Source of the DNA: Nemertoderma westbladi
Taxonomy: Eukaryota; Xenacoelomorpha; Nemertodermatida; Nemertodermatidae
DNA: 53,590 nt
Reading direction: 5' to 3'
Assembly: GCA_032718475.1 (NCBI GenBank)
Contig: JAUCBJ010007859.1
Span: 1-53,590 of the forward strand
Below the pieces are notes generated by a model, which worked only from the letters and a program-made list of their open reading frames with translations, did no database searches and was not told the DNA's origin. Shown one piece after another: positions 23,041-32,615 of this stretch (position 1 is the stretch's first letter; every line of letters starts with the position of its first letter). The translations under genes were made by a program, and so were the position numbers.

Positions 23041-23667
23041 GCACTACTACTTTAATTTTACAGGATCTTTATTGCTCCTGTTAATGTTTTTGTTCCATTT
23101 TTTTTGCTTGTAGACAGAGCAAATTTTAATCCACCAATTATTTGGTTTTTATTCAAACCACCCATTATTTAATCCTTGTGTATTGATAAACTTCTAATAA
23201 CCGTATTTTTTTTCTCTGTGTCAGTATGAGCTCCACGAGGTCTCACAAGTTGCCAGTGGTATTTTACTAGACTCATTACTTTTATTTGTTGTGCACAGCC
23301 CGTTTTATTTCAGTGCTATACTGTTTTGTAGTGCAGTGTGATTTGAGTAATTTTGATTATAATAAATTAAATACCAGCCAGTCTCGCGTAACCAGTTTAA
23401 AAAAATATATTAATTAATTTCTAGCACGAAAAATACTGGAGATGGGTGCCAGAAAGGCACCACAGCACGAAAACAAACATAGCAATATAAATGGCGTTTT
23501 ACGAAATCTAGGTTTTTTCTGACTCCTAGATTATATAGTTTAATTTCAAAAAAATGACCGAAAATGACCGCCCCCCCCCCCCCCCCCCCGCCCCCATCAT
23601 GCCCAAATATGTAGGGATAAACATTATTTTTATATTATTTCTTCATTCTGTTTTTCTTATATTCTAG
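23041..23667. other. Intron or intergenic sequence with C19 tract
   Basis: No gene is recognised. A run of 19 cytosines occupies 23571-23589. The last bases before 23668 form a pyrimidine-rich splice-acceptor context (TTTTTCTTATATTCTAG) for the following exon. Confidence 0.6.
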
Positions 23668-23865
23668 TACAACCTCAGGATGACGTCGTCCCACCTCCGC
23701 CAGAAGGCCTCGATATCGACCCGAACGACCCGGAAGTTATACAGGCTGTTAAGGTGATGCAGGCGGGAGCTCGGGGATACCAGGCGAGGAAGAAAGCTAG
23801 AAGGGAGAGTCAAATAGACATGGATGCTACAGAGACAGTGAATGAAGGGGAGGCTGTTATAGAAG
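23668..23865 (+). CDS. IQ-motif exon, copy 1
   Basis: The exon is 198 bp (66 codons), bounded by a TTCTAG acceptor and a GAAG/GTGGGT donor. It begins and ends in phase 1, so it can be skipped or duplicated without a frameshift. It encodes a Pro-rich acidic lead ('PPPPEGLDIDPNDPEVIQA') followed by an IQ calmodulin-binding motif, M-Q-A-G-A-R-G-Y-Q-A-R-K, then an acidic Glu-rich linker. The layout 'DPNDPEV...IQxxxRGxxxRK' resembles neurogranin/GAP-43/Igloo-type IQ proteins; that resemblance is from memory and the gene is not firmly identified. The same core recurs in exons at 27904 and 31310. The first codon is Val (split GTA) rather than Glu, unlike the other two copies. Upstream exons were not found. 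Confidence 0.75.
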
Positions 23866-24056
23866 GTGGGTGTAGGTGCAGATAGGTTCAATTGGTGGGG
23901 GATGTTGTGTTGTTATTTATATAATTTGGTTGTGTCACTCAATGTAATGTAAGGGAACTCCTCCAGCAAAGGTCACTAAAGGGATATCTTTCGTCGGGTG
24001 TGTTATATAATCGAAAAACCCTTCCCTTAGGTGCTCTCTAGTAGAATGCCTACACT

Positions 24057-24340
24057 TGTTTGTTGACTTCTTCAAGGCCTTTGATTCAGTCTCTCGCCTA
24101 CGTATGTTCAGCATACTTTCATTATATGGGATTCCTGAACACAGAACCATTTGAAGTGTTATGGGGCGTCCTCCAGGGAGACACACTTGCACCATTCTTG
24201 TTCATTATTGTGGTTGACTATGTTCTACGCATGTCCTTAGATCATCATAATGATGATGGGGTGAAATAATAATAATATTAAATAACTCCACCTACTGGCT
24301 CCAGAAGTCGAGGAAATCCTGCCAAGTACCTAACTGATCT
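24057..24340 (+). pseudogene. Non-LTR reverse transcriptase palm fragment
   Basis: The plus strand encodes RT motif A ('LFVDFFKAFDSVSR') and, in another frame, motif B ('GVLQGDTLAPFLFIIVVDYV'). It then gives the region before motif C ('TGSRSRGNPAKYLTD') up to 24340, where it ends abruptly. A segment present in the copy at 44990-45060 is deleted here between A and B, which accounts for the frame change. It is truncated at both ends. The clade is uncertain (RTE-like by motif style). It sits in the intron between IQ exons 1 and 2, facing a second copy of the same family. Confidence 0.8.
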
Positions 24341-25370
24341 ACTTCTACTACTACTACTAGTATCGGCATGCTGCATTGCAGCTGCATTTTTAAGAATGCT
24401 GTACCGGCTTATCGACAAAATTGCACCGCCACAACTCCCTATCACCCATGACATTTGCTAGATCATCCGCATCTTCAAGGCCAGTGTCCTTTAAGATGCG
24501 TCTCAAGAAAGTCATGGGCTGTCCACCATGCTTATTCACTCCATGAGGCTGCCAAAGTATAAGATTATGCACTGGCTGGTCCTCACGGCGAAAGCAATGT
24601 CCTGCAAAGCGGAGGCGATTTTGTTCTAGTGTCAAGCTTGGGGGAACCATTGAGACACCTCCAATGTTATATAGTGTCTGGTTGGAGATGTGTGCATTGT
24701 ACTTGACACAATGAACCCGGCGTAGCATTCTTGTGAATGTGCCATCCAGAGATTTGGTGTCCTCAGCAGTTAGAGCCCATCATGGACTCCCATAGAGGAG
24801 TACTGGAACTACTGCTGCTCTAAATAATCGGACCTTAAGTTTCCGATTAATTCTCGGTGACTTCCAAATCCTGGAAAGCCTATTCAAGGCTGCCCATGCC
24901 TTTCCCTTACGTTTTCGAAGGTCCTCACCTGACTTCCGGATCCATGATCCCAGGTAACAGAAGTCATCCACATGCTCAAGCATACCATCTTTTGAGCTTA
25001 TGCTCATCCGATCAGAGACTTGCTGAGGACTTTCAAAGTTAACTGTCAAAATTTTGATCTTTCTGGAGTTAATAAAAAGACCAACACTAGAAGCAGCATG
25101 TTCTAATGAGCTGAGGAGCCGTTGGGCTCCCTCTAGTGATTCTGAGAGTACTCCTAAGTCATCAGCAAAGTCTTGATCAGTTAGGTACTTGGCAGGATTT
25201 CCTCGACTTCTGGAGCCAGTAGGTAGAGTTATCATCACCCCATCATCATTATGATGATCTAAGGACATGCGTAGAGAACATAGTCAACAACAATTATGAA
25301 CAAGAATGGTGCAAGTGTGTCTCCCTGGAGGACGCCCCATAACACTTCAAAAAAAAGCTTCATCTCTACC
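24341..25370 (-). pseudogene. Same-family LINE, RT palm to 3' end, inverted copy
   Basis: On the minus strand from about 25360 come motif B ('LQGDTLAPFLFIIVV'), a small frameshift, motif C ('LTDQDFADDLGVLSES'), then the thumb ('GLFINSRKIKIL', 'FCYLGSWI', 'VVPVLLYGS'). There is an in-frame TGA near 24778. After it come the conserved C-terminal region ('LTLEQNRLRFAGHCFRR') and a stop near 24390. The element ends in a short AGT microsatellite (24341-24362), as expected for LINE 3' tails. It is 5'-truncated. The 3' end abuts the broken end of the oppositely oriented fragment at 24340. Confidence 0.82.
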
Positions 25371-25740
25371 ATCAGATAAGGAACTAATTTTACTCTCCTT
25401 CATGAATTTCGATGGACGATGACGGTATATTCTTTTTACTGGCGGGCTCCGAGGAATTTGAGGCATTTAGCACACTGAAGTCGGAACAGATTCCGGGTTT
25501 ACTGAATATATCGCCCGTCGAAATGTACAAATGTTAGTGGAAGCGGAAGGCCCTGGTGTCATCTGTTCTGTAGAAAAGCTCTGACCAGTCGTACTAAGTG
25601 CCACTGTAGAACGAGCGCGCGAGCGGTATCTATACAATACACACAACACTTTCTACCTATTACTGTTACGGCCTGCATACAGATTCAGATACGATGTCCA
25701 GACCAAGATTAGGCCCCCGCGGCGCCGGGGCTGCCAGCCC
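25371..25740. other. Intronic, no gene recognised
   Basis: No coding motif or repeat is visible. The sequence around 25700-25740 is GC-rich (ccccgcggcgccggggc) and leads into the next LINE fragment. Confidence 0.4.
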
Positions 25741-26698
25741 GTGTTGCCGTGTAGAGGTTATAATAAGCAAGACCCCTTAAGCAAGACCCTGCAGACGATA
25801 GCGGCACTAAGCCAGACCCTTAAGAACAAGGGATGGACCTCTGAATGGCTGCCTGTTGAAACCGTATCTCACCTCTGGAGAACAGTTGCACTGCCTGTAA
25901 TTTTATACGACCTGAGATTACACATTGGTTACCTCTCACAGAACGACATGGATAGACTCGATGCCGCCCACAGAAATGCTCTGCGCAGCTTACTCTACAT
26001 TGGGCGCTATGTTAGCAACCCCATACTGGAGCACCTTACGAGCATCAATGCCCTATCAGTGGAAGCAATGCGACAAGCGGTGGGAACCATGGTGCGAATT
26101 ATAGATTGTCCCAGCAAGGCTTTACAGGGATCGTTTATTAACTGCTCTGTTGCTAGTCTCGATGGAACCTCTGGGTCACGGTATCGGGGAGTGCTAAACT
26201 CTTTTTTAAGAGCGCTATCTATCTTTCCCCTTCCACAGTTTGAGTCCCTATTGATGTACCGCTATGACAAGAAGTCCCTGACGAATCGTATCTCGCACGG
26301 AGCAGCATTGACTGGGGATAAGGCCAAGGCCAGCTTTATCGAAGAAACATTTAATCTTAGAACATTGAGTCTCGCAGAAAAAAGAACCAGAATTAGGGAC
26401 TACTTCGGTATTGTGTAATACACTGTGTTCCCTGTGCAGTATTAATGACTCTGCATCGTTTGGAAGCAGAGCAAACCCCGAGGTCATAATTCTTTTTTTT
26501 TTCATTTGCATCCATCCATGGCTATTTTAAATGCTTTGTTCTTCCTTTTAATTTGAATATATTGTATCCTTTATTTTGTATCACTGGTGCAGTGTGTGAA
26601 ACTTTGTTCGCTTTTTATTTCTTATTAACGTGCAGCGAACTTTTACTGTTGTCGGCTGGGTCCGAATTAAATGAATGAATGAATTAATTAATTAAATA
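25741..26698 (+). pseudogene. LINE RT C-terminal fragment with tetranucleotide tail
   Basis: A 225-codon open frame (25741-26418) matches the thumb/C-terminal part of a non-LTR reverse transcriptase. 'WRTVALPVILYDLRLHIG', 'DRLDAAHRNALRSLL' and 'LEHLTSINAL' are the typical post-palm blocks, followed by a Lys/Arg-rich tail. No palm or endonuclease precedes it, so it is 5'-truncated, as many LINE insertions are. The 3' UTR ends in an AATG/AATT microsatellite (26665-26698) that probably marks the 3' end. It lies in sense orientation within the intron between IQ exons 1 and 2. Confidence 0.72.
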
Positions 26699-27903
26699 AC
26701 TATTCAAAGGTACACAGGTACGGACGTAATCAGGTAATGTAATAATGATTGATGCGTAACAGTATATAATTCTGTCATCAGAAATGGAACGCCTAACGCA
26801 GTTGTAGTGCAGTGCAGCAGTGCACATTCCAGCATACAGAATAAGACACTACATTACCGGACCAGTACCAGAGTACTGCAGTACTGAAATAGAAGTGCAC
26901 TGGCTGGCACTTAAACTTTTCGACTGACAAATTGGCCATTTCTGAAAATACACAATTTTATAAACCTTGCCAATGGAATCAGCACATTATAAAACCTCAG
27001 TAGCCAAACTATAAGGCCAAATTACCACTTTTGGCTATTTTAAAATTTCGAGCTACTTGTAATTTTGGTGCTCTTTTAGTGTCTATTATAAAATAAACAA
27101 TGAAGATTTTATTCTAATTTCGCTTTGGATTACTAATAATTAATTCGACTAACCAAAAAAGCATAATATGGTTTAATGGTTATACAAAAGTCTTGAAGGG
27201 TGATGTATTTTGAGTAATTTTATCAATTCCGAAAAGTGCTGATATGGTATGGGTGCCAGGAACTCCTCATATCTCGAAAACTACTGGAGCTATTAAATTT
27301 TTATTTGTCTCATCTTAAAGAGGATATAATTTTAGTTAGGGACAAGTACTTTCGACGCGCTAGACGTATTGTTTCAGTGGTTCTATCTAAGAGAAATAAC
27401 TGGCCCACTAAATTTAGGGGCTTTGCAGCAGCTTGGCCGGTCGTATCTATACTAGGTCATGGGTTCACGATGGTTCACTAGAAGATTTATGATGTTCTAC
27501 ATTATTTAATTTTCAATATTCTGATTATTATGCGACATGTTGCGTATATTTTTAAAGCGTAAAGTATATTCATTAAAGAGTCACAGTGGAACAATCAAAT
27601 TTAACTTTGATTTTCCCTCATGCCGCTATTAATTGATTTAATTGAATGAATCTTATTATTTTATAATTTGTTTATTTAAAGTTTTTGCTTTGTTTTTCTT
27701 AACTCCCAACTATTTATTGAAATCATCTTTATTGAAATTAACTTCTTAATAATGACATTCAATAATTTATTGGACAACAGATTTTTGAATTATGGGTCAT
27801 AACCTACGTTACCTAGGTTACATAACAAAACAGATTTCTGAAGGTGAAGTTATAACTGATTGCTATTGATAATAATAACAGTTTTAAATTATAATGTTTG
27901 TAG
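26699..27903. other. Intron sequence, no gene recognised
   Basis: AT-rich. An 81-codon frame at 27236-27481 has no recognised motif and I do not call it a gene. The 3' end supplies the acceptor TTTGTAG for IQ exon 2. Confidence 0.45.
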
Positions 27904-28113
27904 AGGGAGACGATTCTCAACCACAAGATGACGCAATCCCACCTCCGCCAGAAGGTCTCGATATCGACCCGAACGACCCGGAAGTGATACAGGCGGTTAA
28001 GGTGATGCAGGCGGGAGCGCGGGGTTACCAGGCGAGGAAAAAATCACGGATAGAGAGTCAGATAGATAAAGAAACTCTAGTAAAAGGGGAGGAGAAGGAG
28101 GCTGTTATTGAAG
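27904..28113 (+). CDS. IQ-motif exon, copy 2
   Basis: The exon is 210 bp (70 codons), with acceptor TGTTTGTAG and donor GAAG/GTAGTG, again phase 1-1. The protein starts with Glu from the split codon, then 'GDDSQPQDDAIPPPPEGLD', the 'IDPNDPEVIQAVKVMQAGA' core with the IQ motif, and a Lys/Glu-rich linker ending 'VIEG' in the same way as copy 1. The ~125-bp core is almost identical in DNA to copies 1 and 3. A fusion of exons 1, 2 and 3 would keep one open frame and give three IQ motifs in series. The likely role is calmodulin binding; the host gene is not identified. Confidence 0.78.
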
Positions 28114-28814
28114 GTAGTGTACGAATCACAATGCCAATAAAAATAGATATTAATGTTTAATATTAGTGGAAGAGATTTAGTTGAAAAAATGATTAATTGT
28201 GTCAAAGTTCATCCCTCTCCAGGCGCCAGGGGAAAATCGACTCGAATAATATCTCATTACTCATCAAAAATAAAAATGGAACCTATTCTATTGACTATTA
28301 TTTTGGTTAGAAATTCGTTCGACTGTAACCTGTTCCTTTCCAGTAGTTGATGATGTAATATTGAGACGAGATAATGTCAATATTCCTCATCATGAATTTA
28401 ATTAATTGTAGTGTCAAAAGACGCGCAAGACTCTCCCCGCTTTCAATTGATATAAGCCACGTGAAATGATTGAGATTTAATGTGTATTTGAATGGATCTA
28501 AAATCTCTATCCATTGAAACCAAGAAAATTAATTGTCAGATCACTTTGTAATGACGTCATATGTAGTAGCCAATCACAGGCCATTTTCAAAATTGGCTTC
28601 CACGCTTACTTAAACCCCCATTTCGACCGTTTCTTCCCGCTTTTACAAAAAACATACCCCGCCACTCGATTCAGGGCATCTTGTTGTACCTCGTATTCAA
28701 TAGTATCTAGCGCAACAATTTTTTCGCGCACCAACCCTATTTGCGTCAAGTCTCCCCCCCCCCTTCCTGTCTCGAAAGAAACATGACGGGGTGGGGGGCA
28801 ATAAATATTTTTTG
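28114..28814. other. Intron sequence with possible transposase remnant
   Basis: This is intron downstream of IQ exon 2. On the minus strand 28606-28750 read in one frame give 'EYEVQQDALNRVAGYVFCK', reminiscent of the C-terminal 'VAGY' block of P-element/THAP-type transposases. The match is short and weak. The rest shows nothing recognisable. Confidence 0.35.
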
Positions 28815-31078
28815 TTTGTTTGGCGCTTGTCTGGGCCATGTGGTTGGCGCTGCTCTGGGTCGTGTGGTTGGCGCTGGTCTGGGCCGTGTGGTTGGCGCTG
28901 GTCTGGGCCGTGTGGTTGGCGCTGGTCTGGGCCGTGTGGTTGGCGCTGGACTGGGCCGTGTGGTTGGCGCTGGTCTGGGCCGTGTGGTTGGCGCTGGACT
29001 GGGCCGTGTGGTTGGCTCTGGTCTGGGCCGTGTAGTTGGCGCTGGTCTGGGCCGTGTGGTTGGCGCTGGACTGGGCCGTGTGGTTGGCTCTGGTCTGGGC
29101 CGTGTGGTTGGCGCTGGACTGGGCCGTGTGGTTGGCGCTGGTCTGGGCCGTGTGGTTGGCGCTGGACTGGGCCGTGTGGTTGGCTCTGGTCTGGGCCGTG
29201 TAGTTGGCGCTGGTCTGGGCCGTGTGGTTGGCGCTGGTCTGGGCCGTGTGGTTGGCGCTGGTCTGGGCAGTGTGGTTGGCGCTGGTCTGGGCCGTGTGGT
29301 TGGCGCTGGTCTGGGCCGTGTGGTTGGCTCTGGTCTGGGCCGTGTGGTTGGCGCTTGTCTGGGCCGTGTGGTTGGCGCTTGTCTGGGCCGTGTGGTTAGC
29401 GCTGGACTGGGCCGTGTGGTTGGCGCTGGTCTGGGCCGTGTGGTTGGCGCTGGACTGGGCCGTGTGGTTGGCGCTGGACTGGGCCGTGTGGTTGGCGCTG
29501 GCCTGGGCCGTGTGGTTGGCGCTGGACTGGGCCGTGTGGTTGGCGCTGGACTGGGCCGTGTGGTTGGCGCTGGTCTGGGCCGTGTGGTTGGCGCTGGTCT
29601 GGGCCATGTGGTTGGCGCTGGTCTGGGCCGTGTGGTTGGCGCTGGTCTGGGCCGTGTGGTTGGCGCTGGACTGGGCCGTGTGGTTGGCGCTGGTCTGGGC
29701 CGTGTGGTTGGCGCTGGACTGGGCCGTGTGGTTGGCTCTGGTCTGGGCCGTGTAGTTGGCGCTGGTCTGGGCCGTGTGGTTGGCGCTGGTCTGGGCCGTG
29801 TGGTTGGCGCTGGTCTGGGCCGTGTGGTTGGCGCTGGTCTGGGCCATGTGGTTGGCGCTGGTCTGGGCCGTGTGGTTGGCGCTGGTCTGGGCCGTGTGGT
29901 TGGCGCTGGTCTGGGCCGTGTGGTTGGCGCTGGTCTGGGCCGTGTGGTTGGCGCTGGACTGGGCCGTGTGGTTGGCTCTGGTCTGGGCCGTGTAGTTGGC
30001 GCTGGTCTGGGCCGTGTGGTTGGCGCTGGACTGGGCCGTGTGGTTGGCTCTGGTCTGGGCCTTCTGGTTGGTGCTGGTCTGGGCCATGTGGTTGGCGCTG
30101 GTCTGGGCCGTGTGGTTGGCGCTGGTCTGGGCCGTGTGGTTGGCTCTGGTCTGGGCCGTGTGGTTGGCGCTTGTCTGGGCCGTGTGGTTGGCGCTGGTCT
30201 GGGCCGTGTGGTTGGTGCTGGTCTGGGCCATGTGGTTGGCGCTGGTCTGGGCCGTGTGGTTGGCGCTGGTCTGGGCCGTGTGGTTGGCTCTGGTCTGGGC
30301 CGTGTGGTTGGCGCTGGTCTGGGCCGTGTGGTTGGCGCTGGACTGGGCCGTGTGGTTGGCTCTGGTCTGGGCCGTGTAGTTGGCGCTGGTCTGGGCCGTG
30401 TGGTTGGCGCTGGACTGGGCCGTGTGGTTGGCTCTGGTCTGGGCCTTCTGGTTGGTGCTGGTCTGGGCCATGTGGTTGGCGCTGGTCTGGGCCGTGTGGT
30501 TGGCGCTGGTCTGGGCCGTGTGGTTGGCTCTGGTCTGGGCCGTGTGGTTGGCGCTTGTCTGGGCCGTGTGGTTGGCGCTTGTCTGGGCCATGTGGTTGGC
30601 GCTGGTCTGGGCCGTGTGGTTGGTGCTGGTCTGGGCCATGTGGTTGGCGCTGGTCTGGGCCGTGTGGTTGGCGCTGGTCTGGGCCGTGTGGTTGGCTCTG
30701 GTCTGGGCCGTGTGGTTGGCGCTTGTCTGGGCCTTCTGGTTGGTGCTGGTCTGGGCCATGTGATTGGCGCTGGTCTGGGCCGTGTGGTTGGCTCTGGTCT
30801 GGGCCGTGTGGTTGGCGCTTGTCTGGGCCGTGTGGTTGGCGCTTGTCTAGGCCGTGTGGTTGGCGCTGGTCTGGGCCGTGTGGTTGGCTCTGGTCTGGGC
30901 CGTGTGGTTGGCGCTTGTCTGGGCCGTGTGGTTGGCGCTTGTCTAGGCCGTGTGGTTGGCGCTGGTCTGGGCCGTGTGGTTGGTGCTGGTCTGGGCCGTG
31001 TGGTTGGCGCTTGTCTGGGCCGTGTGGTTGGCGCTTGTCTAGGCCGTGTGGTTGGCGCTGGTCTGGGCCGTGTGGTTC
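28815..31078. repeat. 24-bp minisatellite, about 94 units, in an intron
   Basis: The unit is GGTTGGCGCTGGTCTGGGCC plus GTGT, 24 bp with no indels, so every frame without a stop in the unit stays open. Variants include ggAct, gcTtgt, gcTCtg, ccAtgt and ccTTCtg. A larger period is visible: a TAG-bearing variant is followed by the same order of variants at 29996 and again at 30380, an exact 384-bp (16-unit) block. Long frames on both strands (717-797 codons) are by-products: their peptides (GAGLGRVV, TTRPRPAP, NHTAQTSA, DQRQPHGP) are pure translations of the unit. It lies in the intron between IQ exons 2 and 3. Confidence 0.97.
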
Positions 31079-31309
31079 GGTTAATGAAAAGCATTTTGCC
31101 GATGCTCCAACCAACCTTGATCATGATTGTGTAAGAGATTTATAATTTGTTCCAATTAACTAGACCCCCGACCCGTAGCCCGGCGACCTCCGACCCGTAG
31201 CCCGGCGACCTCAAAGCATCCAAAGTCCGTTCTGATTTGCTGCGTATTTTGGTAAGTATTCATTCTTGTATCGCATAGTATAATGATTTTCATATTATGT
31301 TGTTTCTAG
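31079..31309. other. Intron end; 25-bp duplicated GC-rich segment
   Basis: Two tandem copies of a roughly 25-bp segment (CGACCCGTAGCCCGGCGACC) lie at about 31168-31213. The stretch ends in the acceptor TGTTTCTAG of IQ exon 3. Confidence 0.6.
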
Positions 31310-31669
31310 AAGGAGACGATTCTCAACCACAAGATGACGTCATCCCACCTCCGCCAGAAGGTCTCGATATCGACCCGAACGACCCGGAAGTTATACAGGC
31401 TGTTAAGGTGATGCAGGCGGGAGCGCGGGGTTACCAGGCGAGGAAAAAAGCTAAACAATCTTCGGATGATCTCCTCAATAAAGGCGATGGAACTGAGGGA
31501 GCTGATGGGGAAACTGATAAACAGGCAGCTGATGGGGAAACCGCTGCAGCTGCAGATGAAGCTGAGAGAAAGGCGACCCCGGTGCGGGATGAAGGAGAAG
31601 AAGGGACGCCTCCAGCGCAAGAGGAGACGCCTCCAGCAGAGACTACTGCTGCAGAGAATGATGCAACAG
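31310..31669 (+). CDS. IQ-motif exon, copy 3, with acidic Ala/Glu tail
   Basis: The exon is 360 bp (120 codons) if it uses the donor ACAG/GTTTGT at 31669/31670, which again gives phase 1-1. It begins 'EGDDSQPQDDVIPPPPEGL', continues with the same 'IDPNDPEV' and IQ core as copies 1 and 2, then carries a longer tail rich in Ala, Glu, Gly and Thr ('ADGETDKQAADGETAAAAD', 'TPPAQEETPPAETTAAEND'). A Glu/Ala/Pro-rich acidic tail after an IQ motif is also seen in GAP-43-like proteins, which modestly supports that comparison. If the donor is not used the frame stays open to 31755. No further exon of the gene was recognised downstream. Confidence 0.75.
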
Positions 31670-31870
31670 GTTTGTTCATTGATTATACATTTATTGTATT
31701 ATTTGGAAAACAAATGTATATGAATTTAATATATATGAAACAGCAAAAATTATAACAATTAATTTAAATACACTTTAGTTATATTAACTTAAACACATAT
31801 ATTAACTAAAGTACTGAGTTCAGCCATATTGCGTGGCGATTTCATTGTCACGCAGCCCGGCTCCATCGCC
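31670..31870. other. Downstream of IQ exon 3, no gene recognised
   Basis: AT-rich and then mixed sequence without codon structure. It is probably an intron of the IQ gene, or its 3' flank. Confidence 0.4.
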
Positions 31871-32016
31871 GAAACCTAGACCCCGCCAAGATCGCCGTCC
31901 TCCGCGGAGACACAGGGAGCTAGACCGGAGAAGGGCTAATCGAGAAACCTAGACCCCGCCAAGATCGCCGTCCTCCGCGGAGACACAGGGAGCTAGACCG
32001 GAGAAGGGCTAATCGA
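31871..32016. repeat. 73-bp direct repeat, two copies
   Basis: A 73-bp segment starting GAAACCTAGACCCCGCCAAG occurs at 31871 and again at 31944 with essentially no differences. It is a young tandem duplication beside the 87-bp array. Confidence 0.9.
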
Positions 32017-32075
32017 AGGCGCCGTCTCACATGTGGCGCTCTTTAAAGCGACACCGTTCATCCAGCAGAGATTCG

Positions 32076-32615
32076 GTGGATCGGTTGTTGTGGACATAGG
32101 AGGGTGCGTCAGCGTGAATGACCGCGAGGGGGCGTCAGCGTGAATGACCGCGATGTCAAACGGTGGATCGGTTGTTGTGGACATAGGAGGGGGCGTCAGC
32201 GTGAATGACCGCGAGGGGGCGTCAGCGTGAATGACCGCGATGTCAAACGGTGGATCAGTTGTTGTGGACATAGGAGGGGGCGTCAGCGTGAATGACCGCG
32301 AGGGGGCGTCAGCGTGAATGACCGCGATGTCAAACGGTGGATCGGTTGTTGTGGACATAGGAGTGGGCGTCAGCGTGAATGACCGCGAGGGGGCGTCAGC
32401 GTGAATGACCGCGTGGATCGGTTGTTGTGGACATAGGAGGGGGCGTCAGCGTGAATGACCGCGAGGGGGCGTCAGCGTGAATGACCGCGTGGATCGGTTG
32501 TTGTGGACATAGGAGTGGGCGTCAGCGTGAATGACCGCGAGGGGGCGTCAGCGTGAATGACCGCTGTGGACATAGGAGGGGGCGTCAGCGTGAATGACCG
32601 CGATGTCAAACGACG
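32076..32615. repeat. 87-bp minisatellite from an RT-element C-terminus
   Basis: Full units start at GTGGATCGGTTGTTGTGG (32076, 32163, 32250, 32337) and shorter units follow to ~32610. Within each unit a 27-29-bp sub-repeat (GGGGGCGTCAGCGTGAATGA) is itself duplicated. 87 bp is 29 codons, so the minus frame reads through with the repeated peptide 'FDIAVIHADAPSRSFTLT'. The first occurrence of 'FDIAVIHADAP' on the minus strand (near 32610) directly follows RT-element coding sequence, so the array seems to have grown from that gene. Confidence 0.88.

Noticed and set aside
27236-27481. 81-codon frame in the intron between IQ exons 1 and 2
   Set aside because: No recognisable motif, no splice context, and AT-rich surroundings in which a frame of this length is not surprising.
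28606-31145. Giant overlapping frames of 570-797 codons on both strands
   Set aside because: They are translations of a stop-free 24-bp tandem unit in different phases. They contain no non-repeat domain except the flanks and lie in an intron.
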